A stretch of DNA of 64,000 bases from JAFLCM01 sp046154665 (lineage in GTDB: Bacteria > Planctomycetota > Phycisphaerae > Phycisphaerales > UBA1924), in assembly GCA_046154665.1 (NCBI GenBank), contig JBJXFG010000042.1, positions 1 to 64,000 of the forward strand, written 5' to 3'. The notes under the pieces are model-generated. The model was not told the DNA's origin. It searched no databases and saw only the letters and a list, made by a program, of their open reading frames with translations. Below are positions 32,556 through 41,444 of this stretch, one piece after another; positions within the stretch are counted from its first letter, which is position 1, and the number at the start of each line of letters is the position of its first letter. Position numbers and translations under genes: made by a program.

Positions 32556-35450
32556 ATGGGAATAAACCTGATGTTCAGCGGCGTCGGCGAGTGGTTTCGT
32601 GATGCTCTGGTGCGCGCCGTTCGCGTGCGCCGTGCCAGAATCGCGGGGCGGTGCTCGAAGGCACTCGCGATCGCGCTTGCCTCAGGGACGTTGCTTGCGT
32701 TGGGCGCGCCCGCGCTTGCGCAGGGTGAGGAAGAGCCGCGCCGTCACGGGGTGCTGGCGCCGCCGCGCACGGACTCGCCTGATCTGAGTCCGCCGCCCTT
32801 GGCCGAAGGGGTGCTCAAGGCGCTTGAGGCGACGTACCTGACTGATGATGAGCGGGCGGACCTTCGGGTGTTTCACGGGGTGTGGAACGCTTCGGATCTG
32901 GCGTCGGTGTCTCGGCGTGCGCGGGCGGCGCTGCTGGCGGGGGTGATCGGTGATCCTTCTTTGATGGACCCGGCAGCGGCCTCGGAAGATCGTGCCGAGG
33001 CGGCGCTGCTGCGGGGCGAGCCGGAGAAATCGCTGGAAATGCTGGCGGGGGTGGCGACGGCGCGCGGGGCGCGTGTGCGCGCCGAGGCGCTGGAGATGCT
33101 GGGGCGGTGGGACGAAGCGGACGCCGCCGTCGAACCACTGGCGGCGCAACTGCGGCGTGACACGGCGTCGGCGTCGGACATCACCGAGGGCGTGCTCGCC
33201 ATGCTGGTGCGCGGGCGCATCCGTGGGATGAGCGGCGCTGATTTCGGTGGCATGATGGAACTGCTCGGGCACGCGCAGCAATCCGTCGACCGCCTGCACT
33301 GGCCGGCGGTGCTGGCTCAGGCGCGGCTGCTGTGGGAGAAGGACAACGGCGTCGAGGCCCAGAAAGCGCTGCGGCAGGTGCTTTCGATGAACCCGAGCTG
33401 CGCGGCGGCGTGGCGGATGATGGGCGAGACGGCGGTGAGCGGCTTCGCGTTTGACGGGGCCGAGGCGGTGGCGGGGCGTCAGAAGACCATCGGTGCGCTG
33501 GTGCGCGGTTCGGAAGAGGGCGGCGGCGGCTGGGGCGATGGTCGGCCGGCGGTCTTGAGCGTCGACGCGGCGTTGATCCTGGCGCGGGCGCGGATGCGCC
33601 AGAACGCGCCGGACCTCGCCGAGGAGGCTCTCGCGCCGGTGCTTGAAGCGTTCCCGAAACACCGCGAAGCGCTGGCGCTTCGGGCGGCGGTGCAGGCGGT
33701 GCGGCATGACGACGCCGGGACGCAGGAACGGCTCGAAGCGTTCGACCGCTTGTGGGCGGTGCCGGTCCATGACGATCGCGGGCCGGTGGAGGCGTATCTC
33801 GCGGTGGGGCGGGCGCTCGCGGAGGCTCGGCAGTACGACAAGGCGGCGGCGTTTCTCTCCAAGGCCGCGGCGCGGAACCCGAAGATTCCTGATGCGTTGA
33901 TCGAGCTCGGCCTGCTCAACGTGCAGGCGGGCAAGGACATCGAAGCCCGCGATGCGCTGCGGGCGGCGGTGAAGATGGACCCGTTCAACATCCGCGCCGC
34001 CAACAGCCTGACGCTGGTGGAAGAACTGGCGACGTATGTGTCGTTCGAGAGCGAGCACTTCGTGGTGCGCTGCAAGCCGGGGGTCGACGAGGTGGTGGCC
34101 AAAGAGATGCTGGGGCCGCTGGAGGGGATTCACAAGGTGGTGTGCGCGACGTTCGAGCACACGCCCGAGCAGCGGACGATCATCGAGCTGATGCCCAACC
34201 ACGAGTGGTTCGCGGTGCGGATCACGGGGATGCCGGGGATCCACACGATCGCGGCGAGCACCGGGCCGATCATCGCGATGGAAGCGCCGCGCGAGGGGCG
34301 CGGGCACTTCGGCGTGTATGACTGGGAGCGTGTGGTGCGCCACGAGTTCGCGCACACCGTGAACCTGTCGCAGACGAACTACCGCGTGCCGCTGTGGTTC
34401 ACCGAGGCGGCGGCGGTGAGCGTCGAGTTCGCGCCGTACGACTATTCAACCTGCCAGCTGCTGGTGAACGCGCTCACGTCCGACACCTTGTTCAACCTCG
34501 TCGAGATCAACGAGGCCTTTGTGCGGCCCAAGAAGCCGACGGACCGGCAGCAGGCGTATATGCAGGGCAACTGGATGTACCGCTACATCGTCGACACCTG
34601 GGGCGCGTCCGCCCCGGTGCGGCTGATGGAACGCTTCGCGCTGGGCGAGCGCGAGGCCAAGGCATTTCCGGCGGTGCTCGGCGTCGAGACCGATGCCTTC
34701 ATGACCGGTTTCCGCGCCTGGGCGCGGAAGGACGCGGCGTCGTGGGGCATGCTGCCCTCGCCGAGCCTTGATGAGCTGCGGCTGGGGTGGATGCTGAAAG
34801 AGAACGCCGAGCGGAACGGGCTGTCGGAGCGGCTGACGCAGATCGGGCGCGTGGCGTCGACGCTGCTGGCCGGGCACGCGACGGCGGAGAGGCCGGAGAA
34901 CCTCGTCTCGGTCGAACTCGCGCCGGCGCTGCCGGAACTTGTCGAGGGCTGGCTGCGCGAGCACCCGGAGCATCCTGATTTGCTGGAGATCAAGCTCGCC
35001 GGCGCGCTGGGGGACGCGGGCGAAGCGCTGAGCGATGACTTGGTGGCGATGCTGCGGCGCTTCGCCGAAGCGCGACCGATGGACCCCGCGCCGCACAAGC
35101 GGCTGGCCCGGCATTTTCTGGCCGCGGGCGACGAGAAGGCCCGATCGCCGGCGATCCCGCACCTGGAGTTTCTGGACATCCGTGAGCAGTACTCGCCGGC
35201 GTATGCGGCGAATCTGGCGAAGCTGTACGCCGCGGCCGGCGATCTTGACGCGGCGTGGAAGAAGGCCGAGCGCGCGACGCGCATCAGCGGGTATGACCCG
35301 GCGCTGCGCGAACTCGCCGCGACGATCGCTCTGCGGCGGAAGCAGCCGAAGGACGGCGAGCGTCACATCGCGGCGCTGGTGGCGCTGGAGCCGAATCAGC
35401 CGGTGCATACGAGGCGGCTTGAGGCTGTGAGGAAGATGGTGGGGGAGTAG
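32556..35450 (+). CDS. Large exported TPR protein with HExxH (peptidase MA-like) domain
   Basis: 964 residues. A hydrophobic signal segment near residues 35-55 ends in ALAQ, and tetratricopeptide-like helices fill residues about 130-470 (ARQYDKAAAFLSKAAARNPK). The zinc motif HEFAH is at 596-600, with Glu617 in LWFTEAAA as the likely third ligand, placing it with peptidase MA-like gluzincins. More TPR-like helices form the C-terminus (AKLYAAAGDLDAAWKKAERA). It is probably a periplasmic protease or scaffold. The N-terminus may start 15 bases later at a second ATG. Confidence 0.83.
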   Translation: MGINLMFSGVGEWFRDALVRAVRVRRARIAGRCSKALAIALASGTLLALGAPALAQGEEEPRRHGVLAPPRTDSPDLSPPPLAEGVLKALEATYLTDDERADLRVFHGVWNASDLASVSRRARAALLAGVIGDPSLMDPAAASEDRAEAALLRGEPEKSLEMLAGVATARGARVRAEALEMLGRWDEADAAVEPLAAQLRRDTASASDITEGVLAMLVRGRIRGMSGADFGGMMELLGHAQQSVDRLHWPAVLAQARLLWEKDNGVEAQKALRQVLSMNPSCAAAWRMMGETAVSGFAFDGAEAVAGRQKTIGALVRGSEEGGGGWGDGRPAVLSVDAALILARARMRQNAPDLAEEALAPVLEAFPKHREALALRAAVQAVRHDDAGTQERLEAFDRLWAVPVHDDRGPVEAYLAVGRALAEARQYDKAAAFLSKAAARNPKIPDALIELGLLNVQAGKDIEARDALRAAVKMDPFNIRAANSLTLVEELATYVSFESEHFVVRCKPGVDEVVAKEMLGPLEGIHKVVCATFEHTPEQRTIIELMPNHEWFAVRITGMPGIHTIAASTGPIIAMEAPREGRGHFGVYDWERVVRHEFAHTVNLSQTNYRVPLWFTEAAAVSVEFAPYDYSTCQLLVNALTSDTLFNLVEINEAFVRPKKPTDRQQAYMQGNWMYRYIVDTWGASAPVRLMERFALGEREAKAFPAVLGVETDAFMTGFRAWARKDAASWGMLPSPSLDELRLGWMLKENAERNGLSERLTQIGRVASTLLAGHATAERPENLVSVELAPALPELVEGWLREHPEHPDLLEIKLAGALGDAGEALSDDLVAMLRRFAEARPMDPAPHKRLARHFLAAGDEKARSPAIPHLEFLDIREQYSPAYAANLAKLYAAAGDLDAAWKKAERATRISGYDPALRELAATIALRRKQPKDGERHIAALVALEPNQPVHTRRLEAVRKMVGE

Positions 35451-35497
35451 GGCGAGAGTCGGGAGTGGGGAGTCGGGAGTGCGGGAGTGTCGTGCCA

Positions 35498-35525
35498 CTG
35501 AAGTCGGCGGCTTTGCCGACTTCAG
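35498..35525. repeat. CTGAAGTC hairpin, second copy
   Basis: CTGAAGTCGGC and GCCGACTTCAG form a perfect 11-bp stem around GGCTTT, preceded by TGCCA. Same family as 943-972. GAGTGGGGAGTCGGGAGT words lie directly before it. Confidence 0.75.
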
Positions 35526-35604
35526 AGCCGTTCGTTCGGGGGTCACCGGCTAGCAGCACTGAATTCGATGCGGAAATGGACTTCACAGGCACGGTGCATG
35601 CCGG

Positions 35605-36378
35605 TCACTCATCGAAGCGAGCGGCTCGCGAGAAGCGTCGCCGGGACATCCGATTGCCGTACAAAACCAGTCCGACACCTGCGGTGCCGAAGCTCGCGAT
35701 CACGGCACCCAAAGCCGCGGCATGGCCTGGTGACACGGCCGCGTGCGGGATCGACACAGACGCGGCCCATGTCACAACGCCGGGGAACAGGGAGAACAGC
35801 AAGAGCCTCACCACCACGCCGCGGGTCGTTACGGGTTGGAACTGCGCAGCTTGCAATCCATGGACATGCGCCGCCTCGTCAAGGGCCCAGTGCAACCGTG
35901 AAGAGGGCGGGAGCTTGATTGGCACTTCGCCCGGCACGCAGAGGGTCATCGATCTTGTGCAATCGACTGAATCCCAGCCCGCTCGAACAGTGGTCCCCCG
36001 ATCATCGACAATCTCGAGTTCGTCCGCTCTCACGACCACTCGCTGCGCGAAGCGACCGGCGGTCTGCCAGCGCACAGCCCAGAGCACCGTCTGCAGCAGG
36101 AGGATCAAGACCAGCACCGTCACCACATACGCCACGGCAAGCCCGATTGAAAGACCCTGGTTCATGCTCCAACTGCCCGCCGCAGCCGTCACGAGCCAGT
36201 GCGTTCCCGCCGCGATGACAGCGCCCAGCAGCAGTCTTGCAAGGCAGCGAGATCGAGGCGTTTCCCGGCTGTCCACGCAGAACTCCCCGTCTCCACTCGT
36301 GATGATCCGCCGAACCGATCGCTCGACCAAGCGGGCGGCGACTCGGTGTTGTCGCTCGGTTCGCCCAACCAGAAGCAC
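35605..36378 (-). CDS. Membrane protein of unknown function
   Basis: About 257 residues from a GTG start; the start is uncertain since the frame is open upstream and no ribosome binding site is visible. Two hydrophobic helices lie near residues 45-65 and 72-97, and two more near the C-terminus (about 200-220 and 225-245). Between them is a soluble strand-rich stretch (VVRADELEIVDDRGTTVRAGWDSV) resembling the PH-like domain of YcxB-type proteins. The gene is less GC-rich than its neighbours. It lies downstream of the MORN-like gene in the same direction. Confidence 0.55.
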   Translation of the reverse strand: MLLVGRTERQHRVAARLVERSVRRIITSGDGEFCVDSRETPRSRCLARLLLGAVIAAGTHWLVTAAAGSWSMNQGLSIGLAVAYVVTVLVLILLLQTVLWAVRWQTAGRFAQRVVVRADELEIVDDRGTTVRAGWDSVDCTRSMTLCVPGEVPIKLPPSSRLHWALDEAAHVHGLQAAQFQPVTTRGVVVRLLLFSLFPGVVTWAASVSIPHAAVSPGHAAALGAVIASFGTAGVGLVLYGNRMSRRRFSRAARFDE

Positions 36379-36610
36379 GGCGTGCGTGCGGTTTGTGCTT
36401 GCCTCTGCCGTCGGCGTGACCTCCAAGCCTGCGCCGCTCGGTTCACAGTCGGACCACCGAATCTGCCGTTCATTCGCGAGTTCCTTTGATTCGGCCTTCG
36501 CGCTGAGGCTGGGACCGTTGATACGGCACGAGAACTTGAAACGCCGCCAGCATGACCAATAGCGGGCAGACCTGCGGGACCTGCCCCTATCGACGGCTTC
36601 AGTTTGTCTC

Positions 36611-37027
36611 TCAAGGCTCAACCGGCTGCCCCTCCCGGTACATTGCTCGTCGCTCGACGGTGCCGTCGTCGCGGTAGAACACGGACTCTCCGTGCGCCAC
36701 GCCGTTGACGCACGCCATTCGCCTGCGGATCGAACCATCCTGGCGGAGGAAGATCACCTCGCCGGTTTCGGGCCATTGCCAGCGGGTGGTTTGGATGGGT
36801 GTGCCGTCGGGTTTGAACCATTCGCTTCTGACGAGAAGGCCACGGACGTAGTGCTCGCGCAGCATCAGTTCGCCCGACTTGTACTCGTGGTCCTTGGTTC
36901 CCGTGCCGGATCGGTTGCCGTCGCGGTCCGCGCTGAACGACGCAGGTTCGTACCGCGCCAATGTGCTGTTTGCGGCGACCGCCGCCGCGGCAGCGAGCAG
37001 CGCGAGCACGATTCCGGACTTTGTCAT
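36611..37027 (-). CDS. Exported MORN-like repeat protein
   Basis: 138 residues. A signal peptide or anchor (residues 1-21) is followed by strands of the kind seen in MORN or antitoxin-like YwqK repeats: EYKSGELMLREHYVRG, WFKPDGTPIQTTRWQW, GEVIFLRQDGSIRRR, ESVFYRDDGTVERR. These repeats build an elongated beta-sheet and often mediate binding. The ATG lies four bases after the stop of the HIT gene, so the two are probably cotranscribed. Function unknown. Confidence 0.72.
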   Translation of the reverse strand: MTKSGIVLALLAAAAAVAANSTLARYEPASFSADRDGNRSGTGTKDHEYKSGELMLREHYVRGLLVRSEWFKPDGTPIQTTRWQWPETGEVIFLRQDGSIRRRMACVNGVAHGESVFYRDDGTVERRAMYREGQPVEP

Positions 37028-37031
37028 GGGT

Positions 37032-37742
37032 TCAAGCGGCACGGTCGAAACTCTCCCACACCTCCCGGTACCGCCGATACATGTCGTCGAGTGCCCCGGG
37101 GATGACGCGGACCTGGCCCACCACGCTGATGAAGTTCACATCGCCCACCCAACGCGGCACGACGTGGACGTGGACGTGCTCGGGCACGCCGGCGCCGGCG
37201 GCGGTGGCTTGGTTCAGGCCCACGTTTACGCCCTGGGGGAAGAGGGTTTTCTCGCAGAGTCCGACGGCGAGATCGGTGAGCCGCCATAGTTCGGCGCGCT
37301 GGCGCGGTGTGTAATCGAGCAGGCGCGGGCGAGCTTCGCCCAGCGCGATGAGCAGGTGGCCGTTGGCGTAGGGGTATTTGTTGAGGAGGATGAGGCCGGC
37401 GAGATCATCATCAGGGTTCGGGTGATGGGGCGCGGGGTTCGGAGTGTTCGGCGCGACTTGCCGGACCCCGGAGCCCGACTCCTGAACCGCCTCCGCCGAG
37501 AGGCCGGCGACGCCCGTGCGGACGATGACGTGGTGGCGCTGATCGGAAGCCGGGTCGAGGAAATACTCGCGGAAGAACGAGGCGGGCTTGGGGGAGGCGT
37601 TTGCGGCGGGGCGCGGACTCGTGGGCGCGGCGTCGGGTTCCTTTGCGGCGCGGTCGGCGGCGCTGAGCATCTGCATGTACGACATCCGCCACGGGGCGTG
37701 GAGGTTCTGCGGCGACGGGTTGGTGGGGGCGGCGTCGGGCAT
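37032..37742 (-). CDS. HIT family nucleotide hydrolase or transferase
   Basis: 236 residues. The HIT motif is PEHVHVHVVPRW, giving His-x-His-x-His with the central catalytic His. LHAPWRMSYM near the N-terminus and LLNKYPYANGHLLIAL match the Ap4A phosphorylase-like branch. The family cleaves or transfers nucleotides through a His-AMP intermediate. A 60-residue Pro/Ala-rich insertion near residues 30-110 is not typical. It heads a group with the MORN-like gene. Confidence 0.87.
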   Translation of the reverse strand: MPDAAPTNPSPQNLHAPWRMSYMQMLSAADRAAKEPDAAPTSPRPAANASPKPASFFREYFLDPASDQRHHVIVRTGVAGLSAEAVQESGSGVRQVAPNTPNPAPHHPNPDDDLAGLILLNKYPYANGHLLIALGEARPRLLDYTPRQRAELWRLTDLAVGLCEKTLFPQGVNVGLNQATAAGAGVPEHVHVHVVPRWVGDVNFISVVGQVRVIPGALDDMYRRYREVWESFDRAA

Positions 37743-37910
37743 TCGGAGATCGTATACGCCGGCGAGGCGATACCCTTGCGTGGTTGATCAGCGGCTGGTC
37801 TCTCGGTTTGTATTGGTATCGCAGGCTTTCAGCCTGTCACGTTCAAGGCGGGCATGTTGGAAGCCTGCACCGCCGCTCGCCGATTGCTGTTCCTGCCCAT
37901 CCGGTGCGCC

Positions 37911-39464
37911 ATGGACATCACAAGACTCAAGCAGTTCGTCCTCTCGCGTCACGCTTGTGTGCGGGTGGTGACGCACGAAGAGGCGGATGTGGTCGAGCTT
38001 GCTCTGGGCGTTGCTCATGAGCTGTCGCTGCAGGTGCTTGCGTGGTCGGTGACGGACGGCGTGCGGGCCATCAGCGCTACCGAGGAGCCGCCGGTGCCGA
38101 ACACGTCGAACCCAGCGCAGGGCCTGCGGTGGCTGCGGCAGAGCGTGCGGAAGCCGACGATGATCGTGCTGCGGGATGTCTCGGAGCAGCTGCGGGACTC
38201 GGTGAATCTGCGGGCGTTCCGCGATCTGGTCGAGTCGGTGCGGAACGGCAGCGTCGGCGTGGGCTATCCGTCGGGCAACGCCGGCGCGGGCGTGCTTTCG
38301 CGCTCGGTGGTGCTGATGGTCGACCATTCGGCGGACGTGCCGGCGGTGGTGTCGGCGGAGTCGGCGTTGTACGAAGTGCGCGCGCCGAACGATGAGGACA
38401 TCCGCGTCCTTGTGAAGGCCGCGGTGCGAAACGTGGCCTCGGATGGTCGGGGCCGGATCGGGATCAAGATCGCCGGGGGTGAAGAGCAGTTCCTGGATGC
38501 GCTGGTGCAGAACCTCCGCGGGCTGACGCGCCGGCAGGTGCGGCAACTGGTGACCGAGATCGTCGCCACCGACCGCACGCTGAGCGACGACGACATCGCG
38601 CAGGTGCAGCGCGGCAAGCGGGCGCTGCTGCGCGGCGCGGGGGTGCTGGAGTTTGTCGAAGCGCCGACCTCGATGGACCGCATCGGCGGTCTGAACCGGC
38701 TGAAGAAGTGGCTGGCGCACCGCGAGCTGAGTTTTTCGGAAGGTGCTCGAGACTTTGGCTTGATGCCGCCGCGGGGCGTGCTGCTGCTGGGCGTGCAGGG
38801 CGCGGGCAAGAGCCTGGCGGCCAAGGCGATCGCGACGGCGTGGAAGCGGCCGCTGATGCGGCTCGACCCCGGCGCGCTGTTCGACAAGTACATCGGCGAA
38901 ACCGAGCGCAAGCTGCGTGACGCGCTGGCGCAGGCCGAAGCCATGTCTCCGGTCGTTCTGTGGATCGACGAGATCGAGAAGGGCTTTGCGTCCGCCGCCG
39001 CGGAGAGCACCGACGGCGGGGTGGGGCGGCGCATGTTCGGCACGCTGCTGACGTGGATGCAGGAGCACCGCGCGCCGGTGTTCCTGGTGGCGACGGCGAA
39101 CGACATCGCCGCCCTGCCGCCGGAGCTGCTCCGCAAGGGGCGGTTTGATGAGATCTTCTTTGTTGATCTGCCCGATCGTGCGGCGCGGGAGACGATCTGG
39201 CGGATTCACCTGACGGCGCGGAAGCGCGAGCCCTCGGCGTTCGACCTGGGCGCGCTCGCCGACGCTTCCGAGGGATACAGCGGGGCGGAGATCGAGCAGG
39301 CGGTGCTGTCGGCGATGCACGAATGCTTCGCGACGCGGGCGGAGCCGACGACGGAGCGGTTGATGGCGGCCGCGCGGTCTTCGCCGCCGCTGTCGGCCAC
39401 GAAGCGTGAGGCGCTCGCGTCGCTGCGGCATTGGGCGCAGGGGCGGTGCGTGCAGGCGGATTGA
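37911..39464 (+). CDS. AAA ATPase, Ycf46-like
   Basis: 517 residues. The N-terminal half (about 1-240) is the non-catalytic domain typical of Ycf46-type proteins (LKQFVLSRHACVRVVTHEE). The AAA module begins near 255: Walker A GVQGAGKS at 294-301, Walker B VVLWIDEIEK at 348-357, and the sensor and Arg-finger region LLRKGRFDEIFFVDLP. These ATPases remodel proteins; cyanobacterial relatives affect carbon use and photosynthesis, but a role here is unknown. The ATG at MDITRL was chosen as the family start; upstream bases come from a repeat. Confidence 0.88.
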   Translation: MDITRLKQFVLSRHACVRVVTHEEADVVELALGVAHELSLQVLAWSVTDGVRAISATEEPPVPNTSNPAQGLRWLRQSVRKPTMIVLRDVSEQLRDSVNLRAFRDLVESVRNGSVGVGYPSGNAGAGVLSRSVVLMVDHSADVPAVVSAESALYEVRAPNDEDIRVLVKAAVRNVASDGRGRIGIKIAGGEEQFLDALVQNLRGLTRRQVRQLVTEIVATDRTLSDDDIAQVQRGKRALLRGAGVLEFVEAPTSMDRIGGLNRLKKWLAHRELSFSEGARDFGLMPPRGVLLLGVQGAGKSLAAKAIATAWKRPLMRLDPGALFDKYIGETERKLRDALAQAEAMSPVVLWIDEIEKGFASAAAESTDGGVGRRMFGTLLTWMQEHRAPVFLVATANDIAALPPELLRKGRFDEIFFVDLPDRAARETIWRIHLTARKREPSAFDLGALADASEGYSGAEIEQAVLSAMHECFATRAEPTTERLMAAARSSPPLSATKREALASLRHWAQGRCVQAD

Positions 39465-39549
39465 GGAAAGCGGGTGGTGTTTCAGTTTGAAGCTTGGAGC
39501 GTGAGGGCAGGCTTCCTGCGTGCCATTTTCAAGGCAGGCAGGCCAGAAA

Positions 39550-39567
39550 CCTGCCCCACCGATTCAA
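39550..39567. repeat. CCTGCCCCACCGATTCAA repeat, copy 1
   Basis: An 18-bp word identical to 41285-41302, preceded in both by GAA(A/G). Here it follows an imperfect inverted GGCAGGCTTCC. Both copies lie upstream of plus-strand genes. A weaker relative (GGAAGCCTGCACCGCC) is near 37858-37873. Confidence 0.7.
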
Positions 39568-39673
39568 GCCGAGACACGATCGGACGGGTGAGCGGCACAA
39601 CCTTTCGAGGCGTTGCCGGTACACTGATGCCCCGATTTCCCCGCTTTTCGCCGACCATCTCAGGAGCCCGATC

Positions 39674-41203
39674 ATGTTCGAGTCCGTCAAAGTCGCCCGC
39701 TTGTCGAATCCCTCGTGCGTGGTGGTCGGTCACTTCGCGGGCGAGCAGCCCTCGAAGGCCACGCTCGGGCCCGACCCCAGCGGCACGCTGGCGGCGGCGG
39801 CGAAGCGCGCGGAAGCCACCGGCGAGTCCGGTCGAATCGTCGAGGCCTTCCCGGGTGCGGGCAGAGATGCAAAGGGCGCGAAAGGGGTGCAGAGGATCAT
39901 CCTCGTCGGGCTGGGGAAGGCCGATACGTTTGTGCCCGGCGACCTTCGGGGCGTCGCCGCCGCGGTGGGTCGGCGCTTGGCGGTCACGAGAGATGAGCAG
40001 GTGCGAGTTGAACTCGCCCCCGCGCTGTCGGCGTTGAGCTCTTCGACCCGCCGTGTCGACCTCGCGGCGGCTGGCTCGGCGTTCGGCGAGGGGCTCGGCC
40101 TGGTCGGCTATCCCTTCGACCACTTCCGCGGCACGGGCAACGGCGGCGCGCCCAAGCGCCCCAAGCTCAGCGTCAACTCGGAAGACGGCGCTTTCGCCTC
40201 GGGCATGGCCCGCGGCCTCGCGCTGGCCGAGAGCGCCAACTTCGCCCGCGGGCTGTCGCACACGCCGCCGAACATCTGCACCCCGGCGTTCGTCGCCGAG
40301 CAGGCGCAGAAACTCGCCCGCAAGACCGGCCTGAAGTGCACCGTGTGGAAGGGCGACGCGCTCGAGAAGGAGCGGTTCGAGGGGCTTATCAACGTCGGCA
40401 AAGCGAGCGAGAACCTGCCCTGCATGATCCGGCTGGAGTACCGTCCGCGCGGCGGTTCGTCACGATCCAGCAAGCCCGCCGTCCTCATCGGCAAGACGAT
40501 GACGTACGACTCCGGCGGCCTGTCGCTCAAGATCAACAACTCCATGCGTGGGATGAAGCGCGACAAGGACGGCGGGTGCGCCGTGCTCGGGGCGATGCAC
40601 GCCATCGCGACCGTCATCAAGCCGCGCCGCCCCGTCGTTGCGCTGCTCGCGGTGGCGGAGAACTCGATCTCGGACGAGGCGTACCGGCCCGACGACGTGC
40701 TGACCTACCGCAACGGCGTGACCGTTGAAGTGACGAACACCGACGCCGAAGGGCGATTGGTTCTCGCCGACGCCCTGTGCTGGGCTTGCGAAAAGGAAGA
40801 CGCGGCGTACATCGTCGACCTGGCGACGCTGACCGGCGGCGTCGTCACCGCGCTCGGCTCGACCTACGCCGGCATGTTCTGTGAAGACGACGCGCTGCGC
40901 GGAAAGGTCGAAGCGGCGGCGAACATCAGCGGCGAGCGCGTGTGGCGCTTGCCGATGCACCAGGAATACCGCGATCTGATGAAATCAACCGTCGCCGACA
41001 TTCTCAATAGCAACCCCAACCGCAAGGCGCACCCGATCCAGGGCGCGGCGTTCCTGTCGTTCTTTGTGACCACCGGCACGCCATGGTGCCACCTTGATAT
41101 CGCGGGTGTGCACGCGGTCGAGGGTGATTCGGGGCCGTTCGTGAAGGAATCGGCGACGGGGTGGGGCGTGCGGCTGCTGGCGGAGATGCTGGAGGCGGAG
41201 TGA
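39674..41203 (+). CDS. Leucyl aminopeptidase (M17)
   Basis: 509 residues with AGGAG seven bases before the ATG. The M17 signature NTDAEGRLVLADAL is at 355-368. Metal and catalytic residues are recognisable: Lys274 and Asp279 in GKTMTYDSGG, Asp297 in the MKRDKDGG segment, and the Asp and Glu of NTDAEGR. The MK-DK variant differs from the usual MK-DMGGA. The enzyme removes N-terminal residues from peptides in the cytoplasm with two metal ions. Confidence 0.93.
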   Translation: MFESVKVARLSNPSCVVVGHFAGEQPSKATLGPDPSGTLAAAAKRAEATGESGRIVEAFPGAGRDAKGAKGVQRIILVGLGKADTFVPGDLRGVAAAVGRRLAVTRDEQVRVELAPALSALSSSTRRVDLAAAGSAFGEGLGLVGYPFDHFRGTGNGGAPKRPKLSVNSEDGAFASGMARGLALAESANFARGLSHTPPNICTPAFVAEQAQKLARKTGLKCTVWKGDALEKERFEGLINVGKASENLPCMIRLEYRPRGGSSRSSKPAVLIGKTMTYDSGGLSLKINNSMRGMKRDKDGGCAVLGAMHAIATVIKPRRPVVALLAVAENSISDEAYRPDDVLTYRNGVTVEVTNTDAEGRLVLADALCWACEKEDAAYIVDLATLTGGVVTALGSTYAGMFCEDDALRGKVEAAANISGERVWRLPMHQEYRDLMKSTVADILNSNPNRKAHPIQGAAFLSFFVTTGTPWCHLDIAGVHAVEGDSGPFVKESATGWGVRLLAEMLEAE

Positions 41204-41284
41204 AGTCGGCGGCGCGAGGTGACGGATGATTGTGTTCACCGCGCGGGCGCGGCGTGCGCGGAATGACCGCGCGGCAGCTGGAAG

Positions 41285-41302
41285 CCTGCCCCACCGATTC
41301 AA
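41285..41302. repeat. CCTGCCCCACCGATTCAA repeat, copy 2
   Basis: An 18-bp match to 39550-39567, in the gap upstream of the amylase gene. The rest of that 240-base gap shows GCGCGGGCGCGGCG stretches and no gene. Confidence 0.7.
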
Positions 41303-41444
41303 AGCGAGAACCCGCCCGCTTTCGGGAACGTGCTTGAGGTCTCGGCGTTTGCGCGTAGAGTGCGCTGTTGGTTTGCGTCTGCCGTTGGTGGTGAGCGCGT
41401 GGTTCTCGGTCGTTGTTGCGCGGGCGGGCTTGAGGAGGATCGGG

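Noticed and set aside
36621..36738. Upstream start for the membrane protein at 35605
   Set aside because: A TTG at 36621 or codons further up would extend it over the MORN-like gene with a Ser/Arg-rich stretch; the GTG at 36378 is preferred, though not certain.
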